Positions 35,850 to 47,977 of a stretch of DNA of 64,000 nucleotides are shown here, in pieces. The translations under genes were made by a program, and so were the position numbers. Within the stretch, counting starts at the first letter, position 1; the number at the start of each line of letters is the position of its first letter. The notes under the pieces are model-generated. The model was not told the origin of the DNA and did no database searches. It saw only the letters and a program-made list of their open reading frames with translations. Source of the DNA: Platynereis dumerilii (lineage: Eukaryota > Annelida > Polychaeta > Phyllodocida > Nereididae); NCBI GenBank assembly GCA_026936325.1, contig JAPTHN010000042.1, positions 2,046,001 through 2,110,000 on the forward strand. Reading direction: 5' to 3'.

Positions 35850-36336
35850 AAAAATATTTTAACTGGGTGACACATCCATACAAGGTTTTTCATGTGGCCC
35901 AGATAAGATAAAACAAGTATAACATATTGTAGTATATAAAATAAACAGATGCATGATAAATATAACGACTAACAAAGAAAATCTCTAGCATTTCTTTTAA
36001 ATTGTTGCAATGTCCCTGAGTTTTGTGTGGCAACCGGAAGATTGTTCCACGTAATGGAACCCCTATAAATAAACGATTTCTTCATAACATCAGTTTTACA
36101 TTCTGGAACCTGAGTATTCATCGTGTCATTAAGTCTTGTGCGTACATCATTACTCTCACATGCCATAATAACAGAATTTGCTAAATAATCAGGTGCATCG
36201 CCATGAATACAGTTATACATTTGGACTGACAGAAAGTAATCTATTCTTTGAGAAATTGTTTGCCATTTTAATTGCTTAACTAGGTCAATGCCTCTTGTAT
36301 TTATAATATCAAAATTTGAACAAATAATATATTGTC
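35850..36336 (-). mobile_element. 5'-truncated non-LTR retrotransposon (LINE), C-terminal ORF2 and 3' UTR
   Basis: On the minus strand an open stretch of about 120 codons ends at a stop near 35969. It holds motifs typical of the region after the reverse transcriptase of CR1/jockey-type and related LINEs: WQTISQRI, then MYNCIHGDAPDYL, then KKSFIYRG, TWNNLP and a final QQFKRNARDFL. The upstream catalytic YxDD part is missing; the copy ends abruptly near 36336. The 3' UTR runs to an A/T-rich end at about 35835-35850 (plus). The frame is uninterrupted, so the copy is not very old. Confidence 0.85.
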
Positions 36337-37825
36337 TAGGCTTTATTGTGTTGCAGCTGGCTTGACAATGCTATTGTGTTTGGTGACGCTATTTCCCCTT
36401 TGGAAACTGGAATAGCCTTTTGCAGTCGACAAATGACGAGTGCTTGCAATCATATTCCTATCCATGCCATGCTATTCTCTATGACTCATATAATATTATT
36501 AGCAATTTGTGAGGTTATATCCTATATTTTCAATGCTATCAAAACAAGTCATCTACTAAATCACAGTACTAATCAATAGTAATATTCTGGCAGTAAGCTA
36601 TTTTGTTAAGAGAACTCTAAACCTCACTCGGGAATCATTGAGAGCTGCTTTTCATCCAAAATTCTGAATCAAAAGACTGCACGTCAGCTGCAGTCTCCAT
36701 GTATTGTTACAGTGACCATTCTATAACCTTTTGAGACCAAATTTGGAATTTATGGTTACAGCAGGAAGCTGTAAAATCTGCACCTCCGGAACAATTTACA
36801 GCATACTTTAACAAATTGCATTGTGGCTCTTGTTTGCTGGTTTGCTGCTGAGTAAGTCTGACACTTTAATGGCTTTTCTGCGTCAAGCGGGTGTCAAATT
36901 TAGTGCACTTTATTCTCAAAGTAGGTTGCAGAATACAGCCCCTTATCCTGAGAGGATTACTTTTTTTCTGCAAAACACATGACCTTGAATTTGTGCAGCT
37001 TCATTTGCAATTTTGATATTCATATAAAAATAATAATTTTATTATTATTATTTGCTCTTCATTGTCTGGCTATTGCAAAATCTTAAAAGCCGCAATTTTA
37101 CATACATATGTTGGCACATTCTTGTCTTCTGTCGAAATTGAACAATGTGCAGTCAAGTAGAAAGAGCAAATGGGAATTTGCACAAAAAAAAAATGTATTT
37201 GTCTCCATTGTTTCAGGGTGTGTATCAGAGAAAAGTTATCTACAGTAGACCATAATGATCAGTGAACAGCTGATATAAAGGAACAATTTGTTGGTTTGGG
37301 ATTCCATGGTATATGATAGAAAAGATCATAATACTTGTAACAAAACACCAAGTGGCTTGATCTGTCAGCATCATCTTTGGCTATCTCAGCTTGGGAAAAG
37401 AAACACTAAAACATTTTCTTTGACACAAAACTTTTCCATATCGTCAGCCTACTGGGAACGTAATGCAATACGTGACAAAGTTCTGACTGATCCACATCTT
37501 TGCGAAGAGTGTCTAATCTATGGCTGTGGCAAACTCAACTGGTTTTGATGACACCAAGAGGACAAAAATGACGTCATTCCGGGACATTACAAAGGCATAT
37601 GAACCAGACAGAGTGTCAGATGAGTGGCCTTGCGTAAAGTGGCTATTGCTGTATCCACATTGGTGTTTACTTTGTGCCTTGCTCAGCCGCTGAAACATAC
37701 AACGAATAAGGGTCTGTCCTCTTACTAGTCTTAGTGTGGGCTTATGGCCAGTCTAGCCCATGGTAGTCAGGATAAAACAGGAACAAAACACAGTCCAAGA
37801 GGGCTAAATGAATGGAACAGCCATG
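36337..37825. other. Unique DNA; nothing recognised
   Basis: There are several short open frames (36346-36579, 37288-37548) without domain resemblance or paired splice sites. There is a poly(A) run at 37181-37189. I saw no inverted-end element. Confidence 0.45.
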
Positions 37826-38128
37826 TGGCAGGAGCAGTTTGTTTGTTTGTTTGTTTGTGTTTTACGTCTCTGCAGCACCTTAGTGGGCTGTATCGAGGCA
37901 GGCGATCGCCGTATGATGATGAGATGAGAAAACTGTGAGTCTGGCACATACCCTATTAATTCAGGCATGCCCAGGATCTTTCAGTTGCCCCAGCATAGAA
38001 TACTGGATACAACCCGCCTCCATTTAATATCCCATGGGCTCGGACTAAAGTGAGTTCCTGGGGTGAGATTTGAACCCACGCCCTTAAATTAAGCCAGTTG
38101 ACAAGCGCACTTACTTTGGCAGGAGCAG
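37826..38128 (-). mobile_element. tRNA-derived SINE with intact 12-bp target duplication
   Basis: TGGCAGGAGCAG stands on both sides (37826-37837, 38117-38128). Minus-strand reading starts AAGTAAGTGCGCTTG, has a box B GGTTCAAATCTC (near 38069-38080) within GGGCGTGGGTTCAAATCTCA, and ends in a (CAAA)n tail (37838-37860 on plus). The length without duplications is 279 bp. The clean duplication and tail suggest a fairly young insertion moved by a LINE. Confidence 0.93.
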
Positions 38129-38539
38129 ATATAGATAGTTGTACATGAAGTAAGTTGTTGAGCAGGTCAAATTTATTCCGCCAGGCTAGAGTTCTTTTGC
38201 ACTCTCCACATCGGGATATCAAGGATTAGATTGACAATATATAAATTGAATATTGTAGTTAACTCAAAACAACTTTGGGCATTAAAAGTTTCTGTATTTT
38301 TTAAGCATTTCCCTCTGTCTGTGTGTTGACTGATTATTGCACTTTTGTCTTTCCCGTTAGTCAAACCTCACTATATCTGTCAGGGTGTGTCTGTGCAAAG
38401 ACATATCTGTGAAAGACTATCATTAGATTTGGAAACGGTCAGTAGATTACCTTAGGAACTTAGCTTAGTGTGTGGAGGCACAGATATGTTAGATTAGCCT
38501 CAATTGATAGTTTCTTATGCACAGCTGGGATATGCCAAG
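38129..38539. other. Short unique spacer; nothing recognised
   Basis: AT-rich DNA without repeats or convincing coding frames. Confidence 0.4.
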
Positions 38540-38785
38540 AGTACAACCATAGGCGTACGGGACACGCGATTTTTTGGGGGGCGAGCGACATTTGCCCGAA
38601 TTTCGAGATCTAAATTTAATACCATTTCAAATGAAATAGCCTGGAAATCACTAATTTAAAATAGTTTTAACCTAATCATCTGCCCAAATTTTTTAGCCTT
38701 TTTGACCGAATCTCACTGTTTCCCAAACTTTTGGGGGGGCGAGCGCCCCCCCTGCCCCCCTCTCCCATACGCCTATGAGTACAAC
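38540..38785. mobile_element. hAT-like MITE with 8-bp target duplication
   Basis: AGTACAAC flanks the element on both sides (38540-38547, 38778-38785). The 15-bp terminal repeats are CATAGGCGTACGGGA (allowing one change) and TCCCATACGCCTATG. Both subterminal zones hold G or C runs with GGCGAGCG, which can form strong secondary structure. It is 230 bp without a frame. The family call rests on the 8-bp duplication. Confidence 0.92.
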
Positions 38786-39219
38786 CTTGTATCAGAGATG
38801 TGGCGGGAGATCATACCACAAACAGATTGGACATTTTATTTTGAGAGGATGTACACAGCACAGTTATGTACATATCATAACATACACATATGGTTGGACA
38901 GTTACTGCTTACCATAAGAGCACTTGACTGCATATTACTGGGCAATACTCCCTATGCAGTCAAATGCACATAGCTCATGAAGGAGCACTAGGTAGAGAAA
39001 CCACTACGACGTTGTGACCTCTTTAGTCCTCACTTGTGCATGAATGGAACAGAAAATACAGTTTAACAAGAGGTTGGCACTTTGTAGAGCACAAACCTGA
39101 CAAAGGCCTGCCTCAAGGACATGTCTTTTCATCATTTGCTAGATAAGTTGGTTGCGTCCGATGAATTCAGCATTCCGTTGCTCCCTCTTTGCCCAATGCC
39201 ATTGTTAGTGGTTAGGAGA

Positions 39220-40490
39220 AGTGATGGCAGGGACGGACTGGCCCAATAGTGGGCCCCTGGGCAAAATCATTGGCGGTAGGGCCCTGCACGGGACGGGAAC
39301 TGGACTGAACTTGGCAAAATTTGGCGGGAGTGGGTCAAAATTCGGAAAAGTTTATCATTGTAAAGCCTAGAACGGGACAGAAAAGGGAGAAGTTTTAGAA
39401 AGAACAGAGTGAGACAACAATCTACAGTACAACCCGAAATAAAGTAAGAAAATTTTCTGTCAGAAGTCCTCTGTTTACCTATTTTGCCCTCTTTTCTCCT
39501 CTCCACCCCAAATCTCCTTACAACTCCCTTTGACTCCTTACTGCAACCTTAGCCTACATTAAGAACTCTAACTTGACGGCTACCAATTTAACTGCAATTG
39601 GCTCAGCTGCAAAATATCAAGTGAATCAAGCACAATGGGGGTGATTGAGTTCAAATTGGTGTTGTTTACATGTGATTTTAATGTAATATTAAAAGGTAGT
39701 TTCAAGTAGGTGAAAGTAGGAAGTGATTCAGAGGTAGTCAAAAGGTATGAAAAGGTAAAGAAGAGGCTGATTCTGCCTTCTTGCTTGGGTAATCGTACTT
39801 TATTTTGAGTTGTACTGTAGTGCCATGCAGGGCCCTAATTGGCGGGCCCCTGTTATCACAATAGCGGTATTTTCTCGTTTACGTTATAATATTTTAAATA
39901 CCTTCATCAAATCCATTGCATTTGCCGAACACAGGTTGCTCTTACATATGATATGAAAATATGGATAGTAAATGCATGTGGTACGAAATTTAGCAAAACC
40001 TTCAGTACGATAACAGGGATTGTGCTTGTGTGACATCAGTCACGTTAAGATCTTAAAAATTATCATCATGCAGAACATTAAAAAGCCAAAAGTCACAGAG
40101 TAAGACATTCTTAATTTAAATACAATTAATTTAGGAGCAGAGAGTAGATCTCAGTAGGGGATTCAGAAAGGGGGGGTATAGGGGGCCCATACAAGGAGGA
40201 CCTCTGAAAGTTCAGACATAATCTCAGGGCCCCTCCAGGGCCCTCCTAGTGGACCATATCTGACACTGAGAGAGGAGGCCTTTACTTCATTGTTTATTAT
40301 GCTTGTCAAGTTTTAATTGAAGATTTTTTAAATATATTTATATTAGGCCCAGAATTTCGATTTTTACCTCTTCTACATAATTTTTGATAATTTGGATTTT
40401 TTAAAGGTTGCTGGTAGGCCCCCCTGAGGTGGTGGGCCCCAGGGCACTGCCCTCTTGCCCATATATGGCCAGTCCGCCCCTGAGTGATGG
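39220..40490. mobile_element. hAT-like non-autonomous element, 1255 bp, with 8-bp target duplication
   Basis: AGTGATGG lies at 39220-39227 and 40483-40490. The ends CAGGGACGGACTGGCC and GGCCAGTCCGCCCCTG are inverted repeats starting CAG and ending CTG, as in many hAT families. The interior has GGGCCC-rich subterminal parts (39245-39290, 40415-40450) and another G-rich patch at 40165-40215. No hAT transposase frame is present; the longest frame is about 79 codons. Confidence 0.93.
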
Positions 40491-41328
40491 TCATATCTCA
40501 CCCGTTCATAATGCCAGATGATATTGATGTAGATGAAGATCTGTATCTGGTGATTGTGGCCTATCCGGTGTACGGATCTTCACCAAAATCTGACCAGTTC
40601 TTCAACCCGAATCTACAGAACAAGAAAATAAGTGTCGAATGACTAATGCACCAATCATACAAACAACTGATTTTATACTAGAGAATGCCGATTTTTTAAA
40701 CTGACAAGGCATCCAATGGCAATATGTAATTTAATTTTCTTCACATCAATGAGAAAATATTCTGATTAATTATATTCTTTCTCAGCCAAATAAATATTGC
40801 ATAGCCATGATTGGATCACGTTACTGTGTGACATTTAATACTTTACTTTTCTTACACACATGAGAAAATGCTGAAAATTAATTAGATTAGTCTGCTGCCA
40901 TATATGCTCTCAACTTCAGAAAATATTATTAAATTTTGTACGTTTATAATTTCAGAACTGCAAGAAAAAGACGAGACAAATTGAGAAGATTCCAATTTTG
41001 CCATACATATCCTCATTTTAGTAATTTTAGTTATCCCTGATGAGAGGAAACACTTCCAATTTGAATAAAGCAATTGCTTGAGTGAATCAAAAACATTATT
41101 TTTCGATTAATCCACAGGCCAGAAAATGTGCATATGCATGGGGCAACAACCTGGCAGCACTATATATGACTTCCTGTTTCCGAAACATTGGCTTGAAGAT
41201 CTGTAGCACATGTTTCGGAAAAAGTCAATTCATATAAAATCAATCAGCTGTAGAAAACCACTAAGAACTATGTATGTAGTCATGGGGACCAAACCTATGC
41301 AAAGTATAACCTTGACACATCTTTGTTG
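40491..41328. other. Unique DNA; nothing recognised
   Basis: AT-rich spacer. Open frames are short and lack splice or domain support. Confidence 0.4.
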
Positions 41329-41470
41329 TTTGATTACTACAGGGGAACAAGAAGTGCAACGAAATGACAATGTGTTTGGTGCTCAAGTAGCTTTGCCACA
41401 TCACAAATTTTCATACTTGACTGAGCAAATTCTGAGTATCACACTTCAGGATTATTCCTGTTTCTGTGAA
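41329..41470 (+). repeat. One arm of a diverged inverted pair, with a short conserved frame
   Basis: The core TTACTACAGGGGAACAAGAA (continuing GTGCAACGAAATGA) recurs inverted at 42504-42549, and weaker similarity extends about 100 bp further. Both copies can be read as GE.EVQRND.V after an AG that would serve as a splice acceptor. This arm stays open to a stop near 41500. It may be two copies of an exon-like segment or the arms of an old transposon whose ends are lost. Confidence 0.4.
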
Positions 41471-41828
41471 ACAACACCCTCTTCTACAATAAACAAATAA
41501 TTATGTTGTGCTTTGCAGCAACTGTCATCAACAAGTGAAACTTGTTGGGAGTGCACATTACATACACTTGACACTCATGGCGAACTGGGGGGGATGGTTA
41601 TTTCTTAAAAGGGCATTGTTTGATTCAGAAACAAAAATTTCAATACATTGGCATTGCATGCTTGAAGTAAATATTTACAGAACACAAGAATGCAGAAAAT
41701 GGTGCAATCCCATATCCAAATGTTTGTACACAACAACTTTGTTCATATGTCTATGGTAGTTAATTTTACATGGAAAAAATATTATCTTTAAAATGTAATT
41801 AAATAACTTTCTCCTCTTGCCCTGTATT

Positions 41829-42014
41829 TCGGGGGCTAGCTCAGTTGGCGGTGCTATATATGGGCTTCCAATCTATGGGTCCAAGGTTTGATCCCAGATC
41901 TTGGCAGGTCAACCGACGGAACTATCTTGGAAAGCACTAGTAACAACCATCTTCCGTCTGATTGCCATGATGCCTCCCCTAATTTGCATGTACCAGAGTT
42001 AAAAAAAAAAAAAA
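41829..42014 (+). mobile_element. tRNA-derived SINE with A-rich tail
   Basis: The head reads GGGGGCTAGCTCAGTTGGCG, containing an A box (TAGCTCAGTTGG, 41836-41847). About 40 bases later a B box, GGTTTGATCCC, lies at 41885-41895. A 100-bp body follows, then a run of about 14 A at 42001-42014. It differs from the other two SINE families here. No duplication was recognised at its borders. Confidence 0.85.
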
Positions 42015-42409
42015 TACAAGATTTAAAGTCCATTATGGAATTTTCCATTGTCTGTAGTTGAGACGGAGAGATCAATTGAATTTATTTATTTATTTACTAT
42101 ATCATTCATTCATTCAATTACTCACAGAGGTTTTGCTTAGGCCGGGTACGAGCAGTGTTTTGGGGAGGGACTATTGTTAAAATTTCAAGATGAAGACTTC
42201 AACCATTCAAACAGCATATCTTCGGAACTGCACTGTAACAGTGAAATAATAATTATTTTGGGGCAAAGCTCCTCCTAAGAAGTTATTTCAAGATAGTCCA
42301 GAAAGAATATAAAATAAACGTTTCACTTTTTTATTGAAAAAAAAATTCCAAGCCCCCCTCTCTGAGACCTAATGGTTGTTCAAATTATAAAAAAAACTTA
42401 TGGATTAAA

Positions 42410-42600
42410 TAAAAGTGTTATCTTCAGCTTCGGAAATATTTGCACTTGGTGCTCACTGGTGCATAGAAAAATTGCTTGTCACCAGACCACTTGTACAACT
42501 GACCACATGATCATTTCGTTGCACTTCTTTTTCCCCTGTAGTAACTGCCTCCACAGTTTCAATGTGAGTTGGCTAAAAATTCTGTGTTGACATGGCCATA
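42410..42600 (-). repeat. Second arm of the inverted pair with 41329-41470
   Basis: The minus strand reads AGTTACTACAGGGGAAAAAG, then AAGTGCAACGAAATGA, matching the first arm. Its frame (GEKEVQRNDHVV) stops sooner. The distance between arms is about 1.1 kb, with the 41829-42014 SINE between them. Confidence 0.4.
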
Positions 42601-43134
42601 AGAGAATTTGTCTTACCTTGTCTTGTAAATATGTGTCTTCCGATTTGTTCTGCAGGTCCATATTTATGAGGAAGGGTGTATGTAGTGTGACGCCTAGTTG
42701 TATGCTTTAATCTTTCAATTTTTCCATTTTGATGTTTTGTTATGCTATGATGTAACTTTTGGATTGTTGGATATAATCAATTTTTAAAAAAAAGCATTCC
42801 AGGAGGGAGAAAGCTTATTATAAATCGGTAAAAGGCTTATAGCTTGTGTTTATTGTTTGGTAATGTCACCACCGACATAAAGTTTTATCTTATCTTAAAA
42901 GAAATTTGATTATATTTACAGAACCAGATTAATTACTAATTTCTACTCCAATCATAAAAGCAACAGGTTTTACATAACTTATTATCTGAATGTGGATTTT
43001 TAAAACTAATAATGCATCTGATGGTAGCATCCAACTCAATTTCCTGAACTTTCGTGAGTAGATAGGCCAAAGCTGCATTTTTATGCAAGTATCAGATTAC
43101 TGAATGACATTTTCTGCTTTCCCTTCCAAGAACA
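42601..43134. other. Unique DNA; possible LINE 3' tail
   Basis: The stretch 42660-42900 ends AATGTCACCACCGACATAAA, then GTTTTATCTTATCTTA. This resembles the 3' end of a non-LTR element with a short terminal repeat, but no coding remnant supports it. The rest is featureless. Confidence 0.25.
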
Positions 43135-43252
43135 CACTCCAAAAAAATTCAGACAAAATTGGTTTTTTAGATTCAAAATGGTTTTTTGAAAAACCAAATT
43201 TCAATGCAAAACCAACATGGATTTTTTTTTTGTCCCGACATTTTTTAGAGTG
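43135..43252. mobile_element. Internally deleted palindromic MITE (CACTCTAAAAAAT family)
   Basis: It keeps both ends (CACTCCAAAAAAATTCAG and ATTTTTTAGAGTG) but has lost the second half of the hairpin, leaving 118 bp. Its flanks are CA on both sides (43133-43134, 43253-43254) rather than TA. Confidence 0.85.
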
Positions 43253-46200
43253 CAGAAAAAATCTCAAAATTAATTAGAGTTATTAGAATTCTTCCATACA
43301 TCTACTGCTTGCCTCTCTTAGCTTAATCTTGCAATTTTAAATTTCTGAATAGATTCTTCAGCCCCATGCTGATTTATACTTTGTCACTCTATTTCACGCC
43401 AATTGCTGAGCACAGGCATCCCGAAAGGAGGCCAGAGGCCAAATCTAGAAAATCAGGCTGTTGAAACACATCGGCAGTTTGAGCACTAGACTCGTAAGTA
43501 GTAAAATGCGGACAGGCCAAATTTGCAGAAGGTTAGGCAGCGGGATTTCGTAATAAAATACCGATGTGCAGTTGTGGACGGGGACGCCTTTGTGGGATTG
43601 GTGGCAATAATATGTGGATGGGGTCAATTATGTTGATCAAGTTGAATTTGTTTTAAAAAATTGCCTCCATTTTTGTTTTCTCCTGATTCAAGATTTTTGT
43701 AAAGATTTCATATTGCCATGAATCTATCTGGTCCGAATGACAAAATTAATCATGTAAGCCGGTTTCCTCTGACAAAATATATTCAATTCCAGAGTAATTG
43801 CAATGCTAGTTTTGACCTTTCAAAAGCAGTGACATTAGTCAGCAGTCAGTGATGATGTCAAGAGACCACAACAACAGAATATAATTTTCTTAAGACTTTC
43901 CCATAATAAAGATGCTGAATAATTCATCAGCCATGTTTAATTAGACTCTCCATTCAGTGCCTCTCCCATAGAAAATCCTATTCATACAAATTCAATACAT
44001 GGATGAATCGGATGATGTACTTTGTATCGCAGAGGAAGTAAACAAAGAAAAAGCCATCCTGCAAGGACCTACTTAGGAACTCTTTTATTTCATGTAATTA
44101 AGATGAGAAAGGCTCATGATTGAACAGAGGCATGAATAATACATGTGTGTAGCATGTGGTTAATTTTGAATAGTCTCACCAATGTGCAAGGCAATGTGCG
44201 AAGGTATTCTTCATATTATGAAAGACCAACTTTTCATGCATTACTGTAAGGTTGTGTTAACGAATATGGTAGATACATGATTGTTTTTAAAACCCACTTT
44301 TGAGTCACAAGTATTATACTCAAAGGTAACACCCTCAGACTAAGTCTTCTACCTGTATTTGGTCAGAAAGACATTTGAGGATTCAGCCAATCAAAGATTT
44401 TCATGCAAATTTCACCTTTCTGAGAACTTTTATCCTGCACTTGCGTAACAACTGGAGTTGAGGAACAGATAATACGAAGCTCGAAACAGATGGTCTTCCA
44501 GGAGGTACTCATCACATGATCTGATCATGTGATAACTTCATGTGACATCATCACGTCATCTTGCTTCTGCTCCATTCATAAATCTTTACATTCATTTTGT
44601 CTTTATTTTGTTTCATGATGAAGCTTTAAGAACATGTTGAAGCTCAAAGCTTTAATTCAAACATGCAAAATTTAATCTAAATGATGGAATCAAATTGTTC
44701 AAAGACAGCACCCTCAATGATTTTATGGAAGAAATAAAAGAAAATGAGATTCCATTAATGCATGCTGATGTTTTGATTTGATTTAAATTTGCAATTTTCA
44801 TCTCTTAATGGTTATTCAAAGACGTCAGAGTGATCAAGTTATGGTTTTAGATAATGATTATTTCACCCATTTTTGTGACTTTAGTGTTGTATTTATGCGT
44901 TTGACGGACTGCAACGTTCTTGCTGAGCACTGTTTGAGAGCATTTATTGCCTTAGTGAGCCCACAAATGGAATGATCACAATGGCTTAGCAGTTCTAGGG
45001 ATAGAGAGGAAGGTGTACTGCTCAAGTGCCGCCTGGTGGAGTGCAAATATAGAAAATTTATTAAAATTGCTCAAGGAGCAGCCTTTCACAACATTCTTGT
45101 TGGTTCTGTGAGATAATAGTCTCTCAGCTACACTTAGAGATGATTTTCACCCACTACACTGCATTTAGACTCGCATTAAACCTTGTTTGGCCAATCTTAC
45201 CTATGTGTGCACCCATATCAGCATACATCACAAGGGAATTCCCTTTGACAGCCTATCAGAATTTAGGAGACCACAGAGCCATCTCTTGATTAAATTGGAA
45301 ACTCAGTCTGCTCTTTGGTGAGCATACTATAGCCTGTTTCCCAGTCACCACAAAACAGGCCTGGTGGCCATGGGATATCCCAAGAACACTATTTATGGCA
45401 ACTTCCGGAAATATGACCGCACAAGACGACTGTCATTTTCCCATAGGGAGAGCTTGAGCAATACACCTTGGTATAATATAACAGAATAAGGGCAAAGCAT
45501 GTGAACACTGCCTGTGGTGAGCCTTTACCAGCACATTGAGATGTGGTTAAATTTGAAATTTTGTCCCTTGACAATTCGTGTCTCCAGATATATATTGCAT
45601 ACAAGTTTTCTCTATTGACAAGTTGATGAGTTTGAGGACTAAAAGTCTAAAACAGTATGCAATTAAAGAGTTACATTGTAGCATGCCTCTTATGTATGGC
45701 TTATCCTTAGGATGAACTGACGTTGGTTTTCACAACAGTGATTCTAATGAGATGCATTACGAGATGACCAATAAAAATTCTTATTCTTTTTCTTATACCT
45801 TAGAGTTTAGATGACTCCTTGACACTGAGGTTGTTGCATCTCAATTCATATACTTCAGCACTTGGGGATTGATTAAAACGTAATTTTGATATCTTGACAT
45901 CAGTTTGGAAAAGTTTCTCTGCATAAAAACTTATAGAAGTTTGATTCCAAATTCAACTGTCCATCTCTTGAATGTGAAAATACCCCTCGGTCTTTCGAAA
46001 AAAGCAAACATGTTTATATATATAGTTAATCATTAGCATGTAAATATGGCCCAATCATTTTTTTCCCTTTTGACCTCCATATTGTTCTTTTAATGGCTTC
46101 ATCCCGGCTATAACCATTGCCAGGCTGGTCATAATCCCACTCTAAGCACCAGATCATGGTGTGTGTCTGTAGCTGAGCAAGGCTTGAGGTAAACACTGAG

Positions 46201-47488
46201 ACAGCTCAGCAATAACCACTTTACACAAGGCCTCTCAATGGCCCTCATCTGACACTCTGTCTGGTGCACGTATCCTTGGGATGCCATCTTGTGATGTCAT
46301 CAAAACAAGGTGTGTTTGCTAGAGCAACAGTACCGGTAGACATTCATCAGAATGATGTGAAACAGCTTTTCTTGGATTTGAGATGTGTTGCTTTCCTCAC
46401 AGTGTACAGGCATGACTTAGCAAGGTATTCAATCAGGTACAGGTTTCCTGTTAGTTTCAATAAAGTGAAAGCCAATATCAAAAATAAAATGTTTTCACAC
46501 AGCCTAGATGGCTTTAAGCTTTTTATTCAAAATGATCTTATTAAAACATATCAAACAGAATGCATGATTCAAAATTGTTATATTTGCGGTCACTGGTGTC
46601 TTCGTGTGGTTCTCTTTCTCTCCCATGTACATATCAACACCTTCAACTACACTTAATATCAATATCATTCCTTTAAAACATATGCTGGTGACTCTCTCAA
46701 TTGGTCAACTTTATGTTAAAACTGTTTAGATTTAAGGCTCTTTTTTATCTCCCTTTTATGCGAAATTGGTCAATTTTATTTATATAATCATTGTTCAATT
46801 TGGTTGTAACGCGTCTCAGGGTGGCCTCTCTGCAGCGATCTTAATAATCTTTGAGAGATCTTAATAATCTTTGAGAGGTCCCGTTGGCCCATATCCCATG
46901 ATGATATCAATTTGTTATGTCTGAGTCTGAGTCAGTGTAGTTCTGGTCAGCTTCAGCCAGATTTTTATAGCCAAATTTAGTCTCATCGCATTACACATTC
47001 TGTGCTTTGTTTCTGAATATGTATTTATTCACTTGAATTATCTGCCTCTATCAGACTGATAATATCAGTTTTAGCACCATATGTTTCAAATAATATTACA
47101 TTTCATCTGGTATAATTTTTACTCTCTGTCACGTAAAGCAGAGGACAAACGTTTGGCCAGTTAGCTCAGCCTATAGGCCTTGTACAGACGAAATTCAAAC
47201 ACTCACCTCAAAGGAAGAGATTTTGGAATAATCGTGATACATTTCCAGACTGATTTGACAAGATTTTTTTTCCTCCCTTTAAAATTACATTGCAGTCGAT
47301 TTGTTTACGTCTGACAAGATTTCGTGACGCTACAATGTAGCAAACCATTGCAATGCTATGACGTCACAAGAGATGACATCACAACTTGACTGCAGTGTCC
47401 CTAGTGTCAAAAAAAAGTCTCCTGCTATGATGTGACAAACTGTAGGAGTCAAAACATGTATATTCATTTTGTCTTAATGCATATCTTA
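43253..47488. other. Mostly unique DNA with two small repeats
   Basis: The segment 44500-44690 is a diverged inverted copy of 22050-22210 and includes the 23-base palindrome at 44511-44533. A 20-base direct duplication (AGATCTTAATAATCTTTGAG type) lies at about 46838-46880. A 130-codon frame at 46264-46656 shows no recognisable domain or codon pattern and is not called. I see no other structure. Confidence 0.5.
44511..44533. repeat. Perfect 23-base palindrome
   Basis: ATCACATGATC-T-GATCATGTGAT has 11-base arms around a single T. The homologous place near 22170-22195 is also rich in CATGATGACATGATATCAC words but is not a perfect palindrome. Confidence 0.95.
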
Positions 47489-47977
47489 CAGTCCCGCCTG
47501 TAAGTAAGTGAAACGCATGAAATTTTGCCATTGCATCAATGCAAAACATCCTCAGCCAAACTGCTTGTGGAGGCATGAATTCTCATCGGATGAAATTGAA
47601 ACAAAGTGGGTCATAAAGGCCAATGTGTGAGGCAAGTGGGATAAAAATAGCAGCCCATTTTCTTCGCTGTAGTCGGAGTTAGGTATGGGTCAAAGTCTTT
47701 GATAAGTAAGTGAACCACCCTTCCCTATGTTTTAACATTGGGCCTGCGTTTCACTTACTTATCAAAGACTTTGACCCATACCTAACTCCAACTACAGCAA
47801 AGAAAATTGGCTGCTATTTTTATCCCACATGCCTCACATATCGGCCTTTATGACCCAAAATGTTTTCCTCCCATCGGATGAGAATTCGTCCTTGCAGAAG
47901 CATTTTGGTTAAGGATGTTTGACATTGATGCAATGGCACAATATCATGCGTTTCACTTACTTACAGGCGGCACTGTA
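47487..47977. mobile_element. TA-flanked palindromic MITE, 487 bp
   Basis: CAGTCCCGCCTGTAAGTAAG at the left and its complement ending GGCGGCACTG at the right lie next to TA (47487-47488, 47976-47977). Both arms are long: ATGGGTCAAAGTCTTTGATA (47675-47705) meets its complement at 47760-47785, leaving a loop of about 50 bases. The arms differ at scattered bases only. No coding capacity. Confidence 0.93.

Noticed and set aside
46264-46656. 130-codon open frame
   Set aside because: No domain, no splice sites at sensible places and no repeat-family or paralog support.
47150-47215. TAGCTCAG-containing sequence considered as a tRNA or SINE head
   Set aside because: The A-box-like word is not followed by a usable B box and no cloverleaf can be drawn.
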